64,000 nucleotides of DNA from Lacibacter luteus (GCF_004118265.1 NZ_SDHW01000008.1:184391-248390); one strand, 5' to 3'. Shown: positions 1 to 12,022, counted from the first letter of the stretch. Program-made: numbers and translations. The notes: a model not told the origin generated them from the letters alone.

Positions 1-3000
1 CTGTTACGCTTAGTGGTACACCAACAGTATCTTTTGGAACATATAACTATACCGTTACTACTACGGGTAATAGTTGTACGACACAAAGTATTGGAGGTAC
101 AATAACTGTTAAGAGTAAACTTAATGTTATTAATCTTGATCCTCCGTTAACCCCTTCTATCTGTTTTGGTAATTCTTATACTGCTTATTCTGAAGTATAC
201 GAGCCGGGAGTAACAGAAGGCTCAGGGCCTGCAAGTCCTAATATTGTGGCAGAATTCGGCTATGGAACAACTAACGATGTTGGCTCGTTTACATGGGCAA
301 CTGCAGCTTTTAATGGTCCCGCAAGTCTTTTCAGCTATGATGGATATCTGTACACATTTACTCCTCCTGCCGCAGGAGTATACTATTATACATTCAGGTA
401 CAGTTTTAATGGATGCGATTGGCAATACACTCCGCAGGTGGGAACACTTACTGTTGATGTACCGCATACATTAACCCTTGCATCTGGAGATAATACCCAG
501 GAAGTATGTGAGGGTACAGCAATTACTGCTATACAATACGAATTTGGAGGAGGTGCAACCAGCGTAAATGTTTCAGGATTGCCAGCAGGTGTGAGCTCGT
601 CTATTGCTGGAAATGTATTGACAATTAGTGGTACACCCACCGTGCAGTTCGGTACGTTTAATTATACAGTTACAACAGTCGGCGGTAGTTGTCCAACTCA
701 AAGTCTTGGGGGTACAATAATTGTAAAAAGCAAACTTGACTATGTCAATCTTCAATACCCTTTAACCGCTACTGTTTGTCTTGGACAATCTCTTACAGCG
801 TATGGCCAGGTTTATGAGCCAGGTATAACTCCGGGTAGTGGTTCGCCAAGCACAAATATTATTGCCGAGTTTGGATACGGCACCACAAATAATTCCGCTT
901 CGTTTACATGGGTTACCGCATCATTTAACAGCTCAGGTAGTAACGGAAATAATGATGAATATCAGTACAGTTTTACTCCAACAGCTGCAGGCAACTATTA
1001 TTATACGTACAGATATAGTTTTAATGGATGCGATTGGCAGTATGCAAGTGAAATGGGCACTTTAACTGTTAATGAGGCGCCTGTAATTACTACTGTTTAC
1101 AGTAATATCTCAAAAAATAATGATCCTGGTTTTTGTGGTGCTGTTGTAACATATACTGCCGCTAATGCATCAGGATCACCGGCTCCAAACTTTACTTATT
1201 CGCATCCTTCAGGTTCGTTGTTCCCTGTTGGAACAACTACAGTTACGGTAACTGCCACCAATAGTTGTGGAACAGATGCAAAAAGTTTTACAGTAACCGT
1301 TACAGACAACGAAGATCCAACCATTACAGCACCGGCAACAGTAAATGTTAATGCAGATAATGGAAGTTGTGCAGCAACAAACGTATCACTTGGCACTCCG
1401 GCCACCGGCGATAATTGTGCAGTTGCAAGTGTAACAAACAATGCGCCTGCAAGTTTCCCTGTTGGATCAACAACTGTAATCTGGACAGTAACTGATGTAC
1501 ACGGAAGAACAGCAACCGCAACGCAAGTTGTAACGGTTACTGATAATCAGGATCCAACCATTACTGCACCAACTGCAGTAAGTGTAAATGCAGACAATGG
1601 AAGTTGTACTGCAACAAATGTTGCGTTAGGTTCAGCAACTACCGCTGACAATTGTGGCGTAGCAAGTGTAATCAACAATGCACCTGCAAGCTTCCCTGTT
1701 GGTTCAACAACAGTAACGTGGACAGTAACTGATGTACACGGAAGAACAGCAACCGCAACGCAAGTTGTAACAGTAATCGATAATCAGGACCCAACCATTA
1801 CAGCACCGGCAACAGTAAATGTTAATGCAGATAATGGAAGTTGTGCAGCAACAAACGTATCACTTGGCACTCCGGCCACTGGCGATAATTGCGCAGTTGC
1901 AAGTGTAACAAACAATGCGTCTGCAAGCTTCCCTGTTGGTTCAACAACCGTAACATGGACAGTAACAGATGTAAACGGAAGAACAGCAACCGCAACACAG
2001 GTTGTAACAGTAACCGATAATCAAAATCCTGTTATTTCTAATACGCCTTCTAATATTTCGGTGTATACAGGCGCAGGAAGCACAACATGTAATAAAATTG
2101 TTACCTGGACTGCGCCTACTCCTTCGGATAATTGTGCAATCAGCACATTTACAAGTTCGCATACAAGTGGAACTACGTTTGCTGTGGGAACAACAACAGT
2201 AACTTATACTGCAACAGATGTAAATGGCAACTCTGTAACTTCTTCTTTTACAGTTACAGTAATTGATAATACAAATCCTGTTGTTAATGTTCAAAACATT
2301 ACGCTGAATCTTACTGCAGCAGGAACCGGAACTATTACTGCCGCACAAATAAATAATGGATCTACAGATAACTGTGGTATAGCAAGTGTTGTTTTAAATA
2401 AAACAAACTTTACCTGTGCAGATTTAGGTAGTCAAACAGTTACTCTCACAGTTACAGATATTCACGGCAATTCAGCTTCTGCCAATGCAACTGTATTGGT
2501 TAAAGATATTACTCCGCCAACTGTACTTACAAAGAATATCACTGTAAATCTTGATGCTGCAGGCAATGCAAGCATTACAGCAGCCCAAGTGGATAATGGT
2601 AGCAGTGATGTTTGCGGACCTGTTACGTTGAGTGTGAGCCCTGATGCGTTTAATTGTAGTAATGTTTCTCTACCTGCTCCAACTGAATTATTTATTACAG
2701 AATATATAGAGGGTAGTTCTAATAATAAAGCGATTGAGATATATAATGGTACTGGTTCTTCAATCAATTTAGGTACAGGCGGATATGCAATTCGTGTATA
2801 TTTTAATGGATCAACTTCATTTACTTCAGTTAGTTTAACAGGAACTATAGCCGCAGGTGATGTTTACGTGATTGCAAATGGATCATCAAATGCATCAATA
2901 TTAAGTCAGACAGATCAAACAAGTTCTGTAATGTCATTTAATGGAAATGATGCAGTTGCATTAGTTAAAGGTTCGACGATAATTGATGTTATTGGTCAAA

Positions 3001-6000
3001 TAGGAACTGACCCCGGTACAGAGTGGGGCACTGGATCAACTTCAACAGCGGATAATACAATCAGACGCAAATCTTCAATTAATAAAGGTGATAATAATGG
3101 TTCAGATGCATTTAATCCTGCAACTGAATGGGATGGATTTGTAACTGATGCTACAGGTGGCTTAGGTACTCATACATTTACAACTGGAGCCGTTTCGGTT
3201 ACCTTAACTGTAACCGACGGCAGCGGTAACCAATCTACAGGAACAGCATACGTTACTGTTATTGATAATATTGCTCCATCGCTTACACCTGCAGCCAATC
3301 AAAATGTAAATCTTGGCGCAAGTTGTTCAATTGTTGTGCCGGATGTACGTGGTACTGCAACAGATAATTGTGCAGGAGTTACAATTACACAAAGCCCTGT
3401 TGCCGGTTCTACAATTTCTTTAACACACGATCAAACAACAAATATTACTGTAACAGCAACGGATGCTTCGGGCAATACAACTGTAAAAACAGTTGTGTTA
3501 ACAGCGAAGGATGTAACGCCGCCTGTGTTAACGCCAGCAGCTAATCAAAATGTAAATCTGAATACAAGTTGTTCAATTGTTGTTCCGAATGTTATTGGTA
3601 CTGCAACAGATAATTGTACCGGGGTAACAATAGCGCAAAGCCCTGTAGCAGGAACAGTTATTCCGTTAGCACATAATCAAACGTACAACATAACCGTTAC
3701 CGCAACCGACGCTGCAGGCTTAACAGATATTAAGACGGTTGTATTAACAGCGAAAGATGTCACTGCTCCAACAGTAATTACAAAAAATATTACTGTTCAG
3801 CTCGATGCAAGTGGAAATGCTTCAATTTCTCCGGCTGATGTGAATAACGGCAGTACAGATAATTGCGGAACTGTGAATTTAGTATCAGTTACTCCATTTA
3901 CGTTTAATTGTAACAATACGAATCAGCCGTCGGCATTAGAATTGATAATTTCGGAATATGTTGAAGGCGGAAGCCCTAACAACATAAAATATCTTGAAAT
4001 TTATAATGGTACATCATCATCGGTAAACCTTGCAAATTATTCTTTGAGGGTTTATTCAAATGGATCAAATTCTGTAACAGCGTCTAATACATTATCAGGA
4101 ACACTTGCTCCTGGTGCTACTATTGTTTATAAAAACACTTCTGCTACTGGTTATTCAGGTGCAGCTACTTCACTGGGAATGATGACCTTCAATGGTAATG
4201 ATGCAGTTGCTTTGTTTAATAACACAACTAATCAATTTGTTGACATTATTGGTAAAATTGGGAATGATCCCGGAGCTGCCTGGACAGGCACAGGAGGCTA
4301 TACAACAGTAGATGCCACATTACGGCGAAAGTCTAGCGTGAGAAATGGTATCACAACAAACCCATTAGGAATTGGTGCTAATGCATTTACAACTTTAACA
4401 ACAGAATGGGATCTATTTACAACCGATGATGTTTCTGGTTTAGGTAATCATTTCATGAATACTGGTAATAAGAATACAGTAACACTTACGGTGAATGATG
4501 GTAATGGTAATCAGGCATCAGGATATGCATATGTAACCGTTGAAGATAAAATTAAACCTGTTATCACCAACAATGGCGATAAGACAGTCAACACCGATCC
4601 TGGTGTGTGTGGTGCAACAGTAACTGTAAGTGCAAGTGCAACCGATAACTGTTCAGTAGGAGCAGTAACGGGCGTACGCAGCGATGGTCTAGCATTAACC
4701 GCCTTGTATTCAGTTGGCACAACAACCATCAAATGGAATGTTACGGATATAAATGGTAATGCAGCAATTGAAATAACGCAAACCATTGTGGTAACAGATA
4801 ATGAAAAACCTGTTATCACCAGCAATGGCAATAAGACAGTCAACACCGATCCGGGAGTATGTGGTGCAACAGTAACAGTAAGTGCAAGCGCTTCTGATAA
4901 CTGTTCAGTAGGTACACCAACCGGAGTTCGCAGCGATGGTCTTGCATTAACAGCGTTATACCCTGTAGGCACAACCACCATCAAATGGAATGTTACAGAT
5001 GTAAATGGTAACGCAGCAATAGAAGTAACCCAAACCGTTGTGGTAACAGATAATGAAAAACCGGTTATCACCAGCAACGGTAATAAGATTGTCAACACCG
5101 ATCCTGGAGTGTGTGGTGCAACAGTTGCAGTAAGTGCAAGTGCAACAGATAATTGCACAGTTGGTACACCAACCGGAGTTCGCAGTGATGGTAAACCATT
5201 AACTGATTTATTCCCAGTTGGTACAACCACTATCAAGTGGAACGTTACCGATGTAAATGGTAACGCAGCAATAGAAGTAACACAAACCGTTGTGGTAACA
5301 GATAATGAGAAACCTATTATTACCAGCAATGGCGATAAGACAGTCAACACCGATCCGGGAGTATGTGGTGCAACAGTTGCAGTAAGTGCAAGCGCAACAG
5401 ATAATTGTACAGTAGGTACACCAACAGGCGTTCGCAGTGATGGTCTAGCATTAACGGCCTTGTATCCAGTTGGCACAACCACTATCAAGTGGAATGTTAC
5501 GGATGTAAATGGCAATGCAGCAATTGAAGTAACGCAAACCATTGTGGTGACAGATAATGAAAAACCTGTTATCACCAGTAATGGTAATAAAACCGTCAAC
5601 ACCGATCCGGGAGTATGTGGTGCAACAGTTGCAGTAAGTGCAAGCGCAACAGATAATTGTACAGTAGGTACACCAACAGGCGTTCGCAGTGATGGTCTAG
5701 CATTAACGGCCTTGTATCCAGTTGGCACAACCACTATCAAGTGGAATGTTACAGACGTAAATGGTAACGCAGCAATAGAAGTAACCCAAACCGTTGTGGT
5801 AACAGATAATGAAAAACCGGTTATCACCAGCAATGGCGATAAGACAGTCAACACCGATCCGGGAGTATGTGGTGCAACAGTTGCAGTAAGTGCAAGCGCA
5901 ACAGATAATTGTACAGTAGGTACACCAACAGGCGTTCGCAGTGATGGTCTAGCATTAACGGCCTTGTATCCAGTTGGCACAACCACTATCAAGTGGAATG

Positions 6001-8030
6001 TTACCGATGTAAATGGCAATGCAGCAATTGAAGTAACCCAAACCGTTGTGGTGACAGATAATGAAAAACCAACTGCAATAGCACAAAATGTAACCATCTA
6101 TCTGAATGCAGCAGGCACAGCAAGCACAACAGCCGCAGCAGTAAACAACAGCTCAAGTGATAATTGCGGCATAGCAACATTGTCACTATCGAAAACAGAC
6201 TTTAACTGCAGCAACGTAGGTACAAATAATGTAGTGTTAACAGTTACAGATGTAAACGGCAATAGTTCAACAGCCAATGCAGTTGTAACAGTGGTTGATA
6301 ATATTGCCCCGACAGCAATATGCAAAAACATAGCAGTTTATCTTGATCAGTCAGGAACGGTTTCTATTGCAAATAATGCATTGAATAATGGCAGTTATGA
6401 TAATTGTACAATTGCTGGATATAGTCTTTCGCAAACCCTGTTTACAGCAGCAGGCTCATATACTGTAACCATGACGGTAACTGATGTGAACGGCAACTCA
6501 TCAACATGCTCTGCTACAGTTACTGTAGATAAACGCCCTGTTACACTTGTATACACAGGTGATTACAGCGAACAGTATTCAGATCAGCAAACGCTTACAG
6601 CGAAATTAACTGACCAGATGACCGGCAACTCATTAAGTGGTAAAACGATTTCATTTACTATTGGATCGCAAAACGTTACAGCTGTAACGAATGCATCGGG
6701 CATAGCTTCAGTAACATTAATATTGACTCAGAATCCGGATGTTAGCGGGTATAAGGTTAATACCTCATTTGCCGGGGATGCAACTTATTCTGCTGGAAGC
6801 GATGAGGACGACTTTGATATTCAGGATGAAGATGCAAGAGCAGAATACATCGGTACACAGTTCCAGGCTACTTCCAGTGCAACAAGTGGTACAGCAACTG
6901 TACAATTACAGGCAAGCATTCTTGATATAACTGCTGTAACCGGTAATTCTGCAACGGATGCTTATGCTGGTAATATAACCAATGCACGTGTGAAATTTGT
7001 ATTATACAATGGAAGTACGTTTACGGACATATCAGGTTGGTTAACACCTGCATTAATTAACAGCAGCGATTCGAAAGTAGGTGTAGTGTCTTATAATTGG
7101 CCGGTAAATATCAATACTGCAGATGCTGCTCAATATAACGTAGGTATTGTAATTGATGAAGGATACTATATAGGCGAAGCTCCGGTTAATACGATTACTG
7201 TTGTTACTGTATATAAACCTTTGGGTGATTTTGTTACAGGCGGTGGATATATTATGCCTACACAGTCTGGAGGTACTTATGCATCAACTCCGGGTTTAAA
7301 AATGAACTTTGGTTTAAATGTGAAGTACAATAAGAAAGGAACAAACCTGCAGGGAGGTGTTAATATGATTTTCCGTAGAAATGTAGGGGGGGTAATACGT
7401 ACTTACCAGATTAAGTCTAATTCAATGACATCATTGGGTACTAGTGGCACATCAACACCTGTAGTTGACCGTTATGCTGAGTTCTTATCAAAGGCCAATC
7501 TTACTGATGTTACAAATCCGTTGGCTCCGGTTGCTTTGGGTGGTAATCTTGATTTACGTGTAAGCATGCGTGATCGTGGAGAGCCGGGCAATACAGATGA
7601 AATTGCAGTAACTCTCTTTAACGGAGGCACTTTACTGTTTTCAAGCAAATGGACAGGTTCCAATACGCAACGAATGCTGTTAACGGGCGGTAACATTGTT
7701 GTACGTGGCGATAATTATGGAACAGCTCCTGCAATAAGGATGGCAGATCCAACACCTGTCATAACTGCTACTGATATATTCAACGTAAAAGTTCTCGGCA
7801 ACCCATCGCTCTCAAGTTTCCGTTTGCAATTGCAAAGCAGCGATAAGCAACAGAAGATAACGGTGAAAATTGTGGATGTGAATGGACGTATTGTTGAGGT
7901 GAAAGAGAATTTGTATGCAGGCCAGGTAATTGAAGTGGGATCGAAATATACACAGGGTACTTACTTTGCAGAGGTAATGCAAGGAACAAACCGCAAAGTG
8001 GTTAAGCTCATTAAAATTGCAAGGGAATAA
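1..8030 (+). CDS. giant secreted HYR/Ig-like repeat protein with lamin-tail domains and T9SS sorting tail (5' partial)
   Basis: The frame is open from base 3, so the start lies upstream of the window; 2,675 residues are visible. The visible part begins with two copies of a roughly 205-residue unit (YEPG and AEFGYGTTN recur). About 18 HYR/Ig-like repeats follow, with DNC in the middle and VTVTDN at the end of each, between about 1080 and 6530. Two of these carry an inserted lamin-tail-like domain (about 2685-3175 and 3933-4455; motif EYIEG/EYVEG then IEIYNGT/LEIYNGT). An Ig-like domain follows (6535-6800), then a region with GGGYI, and finally a C-terminal beta-sandwich from about 7780 ([21 protein letters not shown]) typical of T9SS type A cargo. 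HYR domains are linked to adhesion, so a large surface or secreted adhesin is likely, but this is inference; no enzyme domain is visible. The gene ends at a strong terminator. Confidence 0.93.
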   Translation, partial: VTLSGTPTVSFGTYNYTVTTTGNSCTTQSIGGTITVKSKLNVINLDPPLTPSICFGNSYTAYSEVYEPGVTEGSGPASPNIVAEFGYGTTNDVGSFTWATAAFNGPASLFSYDGYLYTFTPPAAGVYYYTFRYSFNGCDWQYTPQVGTLTVDVPHTLTLASGDNTQEVCEGTAITAIQYEFGGGATSVNVSGLPAGVSSSIAGNVLTISGTPTVQFGTFNYTVTTVGGSCPTQSLGGTIIVKSKLDYVNLQYPLTATVCLGQSLTAYGQVYEPGITPGSGSPSTNIIAEFGYGTTNNSASFTWVTASFNSSGSNGNNDEYQYSFTPTAAGNYYYTYRYSFNGCDWQYASEMGTLTVNEAPVITTVYSNISKNNDPGFCGAVVTYTAANASGSPAPNFTYSHPSGSLFPVGTTTVTVTATNSCGTDAKSFTVTVTDNEDPTITAPATVNVNADNGSCAATNVSLGTPATGDNCAVASVTNNAPASFPVGSTTVIWTVTDVHGRTATATQVVTVTDNQDPTITAPTAVSVNADNGSCTATNVALGSATTADNCGVASVINNAPASFPVGSTTVTWTVTDVHGRTATATQVVTVIDNQDPTITAPATVNVNADNGSCAATNVSLGTPATGDNCAVASVTNNASASFPVGSTTVTWTVTDVNGRTATATQVVTVTDNQNPVISNTPSNISVYTGAGSTTCNKIVTWTAPTPSDNCAISTFTSSHTSGTTFAVGTTTVTYTATDVNGNSVTSSFTVTVIDNTNPVVNVQNITLNLTAAGTGTITAAQINNGSTDNCGIASVVLNKTNFTCADLGSQTVTLTVTDIHGNSASANATVLVKDITPPTVLTKNITVNLDAAGNASITAAQVDNGSSDVCGPVTLSVSPDAFNCSNVSLPAPTELFITEYIEGSSNNKAIEIYNGTGSSINLGTGGYAIRVYFNGSTSFTSVSLTGTIAAGDVYVIANGSSNASILSQTDQTSSVMSFNGNDAVALVKGSTIIDVIGQIGTDPGTEWGTGSTSTADNTIRRKSSINKGDNNGSDAFNPATEWDGFVTDATGGLGTHTFTTGAVSVTLTVTDGSGNQSTGTAYVTVIDNIAPSLTPAANQNVNLGASCSIVVPDVRGTATDNCAGVTITQSPVAGSTISLTHDQTTNITVTATDASGNTTVKTVVLTAKDVTPPVLTPAANQNVNLNTSCSIVVPNVIGTATDNCTGVTIAQSPVAGTVIPLAHNQTYNITVTATDAAGLTDIKTVVLTAKDVTAPTVITKNITVQLDASGNASISPADVNNGSTDNCGTVNLVSVTPFTFNCNNTNQPSALELIISEYVEGGSPNNIKYLEIYNGTSSSVNLANYSLRVYSNGSNSVTASNTLSGTLAPGATIVYKNTSATGYSGAATSLGMMTFNGNDAVALFNNTTNQFVDIIGKIGNDPGAAWTGTGGYTTVDATLRRKSSVRNGITTNPLGIGANAFTTLTTEWDLFTTDDVSGLGNHFMNTGNKNTVTLTVNDGNGNQASGYAYVTVEDKIKPVITNNGDKTVNTDPGVCGATVTVSASATDNCSVGAVTGVRSDGLALTALYSVGTTTIKWNVTDINGNAAIEITQTIVVTDNEKPVITSNGNKTVNTDPGVCGATVTVSASASDNCSVGTPTGVRSDGLALTALYPVGTTTIKWNVTDVNGNAAIEVTQTVVVTDNEKPVITSNGNKIVNTDPGVCGATVAVSASATDNCTVGTPTGVRSDGKPLTDLFPVGTTTIKWNVTDVNGNAAIEVTQTVVVTDNEKPIITSNGDKTVNTDPGVCGATVAVSASATDNCTVGTPTGVRSDGLALTALYPVGTTTIKWNVTDVNGNAAIEVTQTIVVTDNEKPVITSNGNKTVNTDPGVCGATVAVSASATDNCTVGTPTGVRSDGLALTALYPVGTTTIKWNVTDVNGNAAIEVTQTVVVTDNEKPVITSNGDKTVNTDPGVCGATVAVSASATDNCTVGTPTGVRSDGLALTALYPVGTTTIKWNVTDVNGNAAIEVTQTVVVTDNEKPTAIAQNVTIYLNAAGTASTTAAAVNNSSSDNCGIATLSLSKTDFNCSNVGTNNVVLTVTDVNGNSSTANAVVTVVDNIAPTAICKNIAVYLDQSGTVSIANNALNNGSYDNCTIAGYSLSQTLFTAAGSYTVTMTVTDVNGNSSTCSATVTVDKRPVTLVYTGDYSEQYSDQQTLTAKLTDQMTGNSLSGKTISFTIGSQNVTAVTNASGIASVTLILTQNPDVSGYKVNTSFAGDATYSAGSDEDDFDIQDEDARAEYIGTQFQATSSATSGTATVQLQASILDITAVTGNSATDAYAGNITNARVKFVLYNGSTFTDISGWLTPALINSSDSKVGVVSYNWPVNINTADAAQYNVGIVIDEGYYIGEAPVNTITVVTVYKPLGDFVTGGGYIMPTQSGGTYASTPGLKMNFGLNVKYNKKGTNLQGGVNMIFRRNVGGVIRTYQIKSNSMTSLGTSGTSTPVVDRYAEFLSKANLTDVTNPLAPVALGGNLDLRVSMRDRGEPGNTDEIAVTLFNGGTLLFSSKWTGSNTQRMLLTGGNIVVRGDNYGTAPAIRMADPTPVITATDIFNVKVLGNPSLSSFRLQLQSSDKQQKITVKIVDVNGRIVEVKENLYAGQVIEVGSKYTQGTYFAEVMQGTNRKVVKLIKIARE
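1314..2024 (+). repeat. three tandem 237-bp HYR units
   Basis: Units start at 1314, 1551 and 1788, each encoding 79 residues beginning DPTITAP and ending VVTVTDNQ or VVTVIDNQ. Units 1 and 3 are almost identical in DNA. Unit 2 differs in its first half but matches in the second half ([11 protein letters not shown]). They lie inside the giant repeat gene. Confidence 0.9.
4554..6065 (+). repeat. six tandem 252-bp HYR units
   Basis: Units start at 4554, 4806, 5058, 5310, 5562 and 5814, each exactly 84 codons, beginning KPVIT or KPIIT and ending VVTDNE. Units 4, 5 and 6 share an identical core of about 150 bases, from the NTDPG codons to the KWNV codons, while their edges differ. The tail of unit 5 matches that of unit 2, and the tail of unit 4 resembles that of unit 1. 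Confidence 0.95.
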
Positions 8031-8061
8031 TAAATAGAGGTACGAACAGATAGACGACAAG

Positions 8062-8089
8062 GCCGGTTGCGAAAGCAGCCGGCTTTTTT
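8062..8089 (+). terminator. intrinsic terminator after the giant repeat gene
   Basis: A 9-bp stem, GCCGGTTGC with GCAGCCGGC (one G-T pair), closes a GAAA loop and is followed by a T-run. It lies 31 bases after the stop codon. Confidence 0.85.
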
Positions 8090-8117
8090 ATTTTTATGCG
8101 AAAGATAATGTTGAAAG

Positions 8118-8161
8118 AAAAATCTTTCAGTCAAGTGGTAGTAACTGATTGAAAGATTTTT
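8118..8161. terminator. long hairpin, possible bidirectional terminator
   Basis: A 16-bp near-perfect stem (8118-8133 with 8146-8161, one G-T pair) encloses a 12-base loop. Both outer ends are A5/T5, so each strand ends in a short T-run. It sits between the converging giant gene and the minus-strand gene ending at 8360. The rest of the 329-base gap (8031-8359) shows no open frame or RNA that I recognise. Confidence 0.5.
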
Positions 8162-8359
8162 GGCGGTTATTCCTGCATCGGTCGCTGCAATACTTTACTT
8201 CGTTCCAGACTTTTTCCCATTTTTTGCGCCAGCTAAAATGTCGCTGACAAACGATGCAGATTTTTTCGGGCAAATGTTTTTTCTTGTGCGTCATGTATAA
8301 CTAACACTTACAAGAATGCTTTGTTGTAACCCGGGTAGAGAATGTTATAGGGCGTGCTC

Positions 8360-9520
8360 TTAGTTCATTCTTGAAACAAGATTGTTGCTCCGTTTCAAAA
8401 TGTAAATACGTTTGTTTTCGAAATAATCGGGTTTGCCGCTTGTACTGTTTAATACCGGTCTGAAATCAAATTCGGTAAATGAACGATAAGTACGCTCATT
8501 CAGGTGTTGCATCAGTTGTGTATCGTAGCGTAAAAGTAATTGCACAAAAAAACGAGTGAGTTCATAACCTCTGTATGCAACATCCGATGGTCGCCCGTAA
8601 GTAAGATCGGTAAAGCCTTTTGTAAAATTCGTTGCCGCCACTGTTCCCGTATTAAAGAATGTAGCTGTGTAAAATAATGAAAGGTCTTTGTATTCGGGTT
8701 TTGTAAGATCCTTCATGCCATCCCATGTAGGCATACCAATCAATTCCATGGGATATGTTTTGTGAATTTTCTGTGCAACATTCACCAGGTTTAAACCAAA
8801 TGCTTCATCGAGTGAACCACAGATAAGCACATTGGTTTTTAAACTGTCGAGTTGTGAAGTAAGATCGGCAGTTGTAAAGTTGTCGTTCAGGTTAAGCGTT
8901 TTCCATTTCAGTAACGAAGAACCATTGCTTCCTTTATTGTATTTAGTAAAATAGGAAGCAAGCCTGTCGTCCGAAGTTCCTTTTCTGCGCACATACAAAA
9001 GATTTGCAGTAGGGTTGGTGCGCATAATAAAATTATAGATCGCTTCGCAATGTGCCGGTAAAGTTGAGTTTACAATAATTGTAAAGGGGTTGTTAGTTAC
9101 ACCACCATCGTTTGGAAATGTTGCCGAGATAAACGGAATGTTTTTTAACAAAGCCAGATCCGACAAGGTTCTGTATTCAGCACCACTTACCGAACCAATC
9201 ATCAGATCGAGTGAATCGAAACTGTTACGGCTGCGGAGTTTATCAAGACTTTGATCGGCCGAACGCAGATCGTACACTATTACCTCCAACGGAGCAGTGC
9301 TGTTAATTGAGTCGGCAGCCATTAATGCACCTTGCACAAAATCCAGACCCGGCAACAGGTGCCTCGGCATCTGGTTGGTAAATTTATAGGTTGCACCGGT
9401 AAACGATGAATCGAGATACAAGCTGGCAAAAATACCTACACGATATTTTTTAACAGCATTCTGTGCCGATGCAAGCAAACCCGTTGTAACAAGTACAAGT
9501 ACAAATAATAGTTGTTTCAT
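8360..9520 (-). CDS. periplasmic-binding-protein-like (type I, Leu/Ile/Val-receptor family) secreted protein
   Basis: This is a 386-residue protein with an N-terminal signal peptide (residues 1-20, hydrophobic core LLFVLVLVTTGLLASA). The mature part reads like a type I periplasmic-binding fold: an early strand YRVGIFASLYLD, the helix segment FVQGALMAADSIN, then IPFISATFPND and later LIGMPTWDGM. Such proteins normally capture a small ligand for an ABC importer or act as sensors, but no permease or ATPase gene is nearby, so the ligand and partner are unknown. It starts 26 bases after guaA on the same strand and is probably cotranscribed with it. Whether this association means anything for purine metabolism cannot be told from the sequence. 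The family call is from overall pattern rather than a diagnostic motif. Confidence 0.75.
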   Translation of the reverse strand: MKQLLFVLVLVTTGLLASAQNAVKKYRVGIFASLYLDSSFTGATYKFTNQMPRHLLPGLDFVQGALMAADSINSTAPLEVIVYDLRSADQSLDKLRSRNSFDSLDLMIGSVSGAEYRTLSDLALLKNIPFISATFPNDGGVTNNPFTIIVNSTLPAHCEAIYNFIMRTNPTANLLYVRRKGTSDDRLASYFTKYNKGSNGSSLLKWKTLNLNDNFTTADLTSQLDSLKTNVLICGSLDEAFGLNLVNVAQKIHKTYPMELIGMPTWDGMKDLTKPEYKDLSLFYTATFFNTGTVAATNFTKGFTDLTYGRPSDVAYRGYELTRFFVQLLLRYDTQLMQHLNERTYRSFTEFDFRPVLNSTSGKPDYFENKRIYILKRSNNLVSRMN

Positions 9521-9546
9521 ATAGTCGATCTACGTTCTGCAGATGA

Positions 9547-11082
9547 TTATTCCCATTCAATGGTTGCAGGCGGTTTGCTGCTGATGTCGTACACCACACG
9601 GTTAATACCACGCACTTTATTAATAATCTCGTTGGAGATATGTGCAAGGAATTCGTACGGTAAATGTGCCCAGTCTGCCGTCATACCATCAACAGATGTT
9701 ACAGCACGTAAGGCCAACGTAAACTCATACGTACGTTCATCGCCCATTACACCTACGCTCTGAACAGGTAATAAAATAGCACCTGCTTGCCATACTTTAT
9801 CGTATAAACCATGTTCTTTCAATCCACCGATGAAGATCGCATCTGCACGTTGCAATAAATCTACTTTCTCTTCTGTTACTTCTCCCAAAATACGGATGGC
9901 TAAACCAGGGCCGGGGAAGGGGTGACGGTTCAGCAGCTCGGCAGGAATTCCAAGTTCTGCACCAACACGGCGAACTTCATCTTTAAACAAATATCGTAAA
10001 GGCTCTACCAGTTCCAGTTTCATGGTATCGGGCAAACCTCCCACGTTGTGGTGCGATTTAATTGTTACGGAAGGACCGTGTACACTTATACTCTCAATCA
10101 CATCCGGGTAAATGGTTCCCTGTCCTAACAGTTCAACACCTTCAATTGCATGTGCTTCACGGTCGAACACTTCAATAAATGTGCCGCCAATAATCTTCCG
10201 CTTTTCTTCAGGATTACTTTTTCCTGCAAGCTTGGTATAAAAATGCTCACGTGCATCAACACCTTTTACATTTAAGCCAATGGTATTATAGGTATCGAGT
10301 ACTTGTTGAAATTCATCTTTACGCAACACACCATTATCAACAAAAATTCCTGAAAGGTTTTTGCCAATAGCTCTGTGTATAAGAGTAGCTGCAACGGTTG
10401 AATCGACACCGCCGCTTAACGCCATAATAACCTTGCGGTCGCCGATTTGTTTTTTTAACGATTCAACAGTTTCATTTACAAAAGAAGCAGGAGTCCAATC
10501 GGCTTTGCAACCGCAGATCTCCATCAGGAAGTTTTTAATAATTTTCTTTCCTTCTGTTGAATGGTATACTTCGGGGTGAAACTGCAAACCGTATAACGGG
10601 TTACTGTAACCGCCGGTTGCACGAAAAGCAGCAACAGGAATAGAATCGGTTACTGCCATTATTTCAAAATCCTGGGGTAACTCAAGGATGCTGTCGCCGT
10701 GGCTCATCCACACTTGCGATTTTTCGCTGAGACCATTTAATAAAATATCCGTTTTTTGTATTTGGAGCGATGCACGTCCATACTCTCTTTTTTCACTTTT
10801 TTCAACTCTTCCGCCTAATTGTTTCGCAGTAAGCTGGGCACCATAGCAAATGCCGAGTACAGGCAACGATTTTGTAAGTAATTCCACATCTACCACAGGA
10901 GCCTTTTCATCGTTTACCGAAAACGGACTGCCCGAAAGAATAATGCCTTTAAGGGTATCGTCTTTTACAACAGGTTTGTGATAAGGAGCAATTTCGCAGT
11001 AAACATTGGCTTCACGAACAGCACGTGCAATTAATTGTGTGTATTGCGAGCCGAAATCGAGGATGAGAATCTTTTCTGTCAT
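9547..11082 (-). CDS. guaA: GMP synthase (glutamine-hydrolysing)
   Basis: GuaA converts XMP, ATP and glutamine into GMP in the cytoplasm, the last step of de novo guanine nucleotide synthesis. The 511-residue length is typical of the two-domain enzyme. Residues 1-190 form a class I glutamine amidotransferase, with the nucleophile in GICYGAQ (Cys79) and the His/Glu pair in QFHPEV (His169, Glu171). The ATP pyrophosphatase P-loop is SGGVDST (223-229). The C-terminal dimerisation domain contains [15 protein letters not shown] and ends with the conserved PPATIEWE. A sequence TACCTTCG on the minus strand (11097-11090), close to the Bacteroidota -7 box, lies only 8 bases before the start, implying a very short leader. 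It is followed by the binding-protein-like gene. Confidence 0.98.
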   Translation of the reverse strand: MTEKILILDFGSQYTQLIARAVREANVYCEIAPYHKPVVKDDTLKGIILSGSPFSVNDEKAPVVDVELLTKSLPVLGICYGAQLTAKQLGGRVEKSEKREYGRASLQIQKTDILLNGLSEKSQVWMSHGDSILELPQDFEIMAVTDSIPVAAFRATGGYSNPLYGLQFHPEVYHSTEGKKIIKNFLMEICGCKADWTPASFVNETVESLKKQIGDRKVIMALSGGVDSTVAATLIHRAIGKNLSGIFVDNGVLRKDEFQQVLDTYNTIGLNVKGVDAREHFYTKLAGKSNPEEKRKIIGGTFIEVFDREAHAIEGVELLGQGTIYPDVIESISVHGPSVTIKSHHNVGGLPDTMKLELVEPLRYLFKDEVRRVGAELGIPAELLNRHPFPGPGLAIRILGEVTEEKVDLLQRADAIFIGGLKEHGLYDKVWQAGAILLPVQSVGVMGDERTYEFTLALRAVTSVDGMTADWAHLPYEFLAHISNEIINKVRGINRVVYDISSKPPATIEWE

Positions 11083-11290
11083 GGTGCGGCGAAGGTAACA
11101 AAAACAGGCATGCCCCGAAGCGAACTATTAAGGCTTATGTGGAAAATAGGTTTATCCTTTTCGTTTTTTGGCCTCTTGTTTTTCCATTACTTTTGTTTGG
11201 CTCCTGCTTTAACCAATCTGAAAAGTGCGCAAAAACACTTGTTTTCTGCGTGCGCCTTATTATCTCAACTATTAAATTAAAACAACAAAC

Positions 11291-12022
11291 ATGCGTATTG
11301 CTTTTCTCCGCAGTGTATTTATTGCATTAACATTTTTATTTATTCTTACTTCCTGTCGTTGGCGCAGTGTGCGTGGCAATGGTGAAATTGCTACAACAAA
11401 CCGCAGCGAACGTGATTTTAAGAGTGTAAGAACAGGTGGCTCTTTTGATGTGTATCTTACTCAGGGCGATAATTTTGAAATTAAAATTACGGGCGATGAA
11501 AACCTGTTGCGTTATGTAGAAACCAAAGTTGAAAACGGGGTATTACGTATACATACCCGTAAAGGTGTAAACATCCGCCCTACAGAAGATATGAAAGTGC
11601 ATATTACGGCCCCTCGTTTTGCAGAAGTTAGTTTGGCCGGCAGCGGTAAAATTGTTGCAGAAACAAACCTTACCTCCGATTCTAAAATAAAATTCAGTAT
11701 TGCTGGTAGTGGCGATATTTTAATGAAAGAGGTGAATGCCCCACAGGTGGCCGTAAACATTGCAGGAAGCGGTAAGGCAGAAGCTGCCGGAGCTACACGT
11801 GATATTGATATTGATGTGGCAGGAAGTGGTGATGTGATCATGAAAAACCTGAAAGCTGAAAATGCAAAAGTGGAAATAGCCGGTTCGGGCAATGTGTGGT
11901 TGTATGCAAGCTTGAAGCTGGATGTACGTGTTGCCGGTGGAGGAGATATTCACTATTACGGAAACCCAACCGACATCAAATCGAAGCTGGCAGGTTCGGG
12001 TAACCTGATAAAAGAAGAGTGA
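11291..12022 (+). CDS. GIN-domain (DUF2807) lipoprotein
   Basis: A 243-residue predicted lipoprotein. The N-terminus MRIAFLRSVF leads into a hydrophobic stretch and the lipobox LTSC (Cys22). The mature protein shows the DUF2807 or GIN pattern, formerly called putative auto-transporter adhesin head: FDVYLTQGDN, then a right-handed beta-helix-like series of G-S-G turns (LAGSGK, IAGSGD, IAGSGK, VAGSGD, IAGSGN, LAGSGN). These proteins are very common in Bacteroidota envelopes; their function is not settled. The gene stands alone between divergent guaA and its own terminator. Confidence 0.88.
   Translation: MRIAFLRSVFIALTFLFILTSCRWRSVRGNGEIATTNRSERDFKSVRTGGSFDVYLTQGDNFEIKITGDENLLRYVETKVENGVLRIHTRKGVNIRPTEDMKVHITAPRFAEVSLAGSGKIVAETNLTSDSKIKFSIAGSGDILMKEVNAPQVAVNIAGSGKAEAAGATRDIDIDVAGSGDVIMKNLKAENAKVEIAGSGNVWLYASLKLDVRVAGGGDIHYYGNPTDIKSKLAGSGNLIKEE

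Noticed and set aside
1..6065. A CRISPR-like array of regular repeats
   Set aside because: The repeats are 237, 252 or about 615 bases long, coding and in frame, without spacers or cas genes.
4511..6097. A 528-codon open frame on the minus strand
   Set aside because: It is the antisense shadow of the six 252-bp HYR units. Their biased Thr/Val/Asn codons keep the opposite strand open, and the plus-strand protein is clearly the real one.
8162..8359. A structured RNA suggested by CTGCATCG and CGATGCAG about 75 bases apart
   Set aside because: The pairing is only 8 bp at long range with no supporting inner stems that I could establish.
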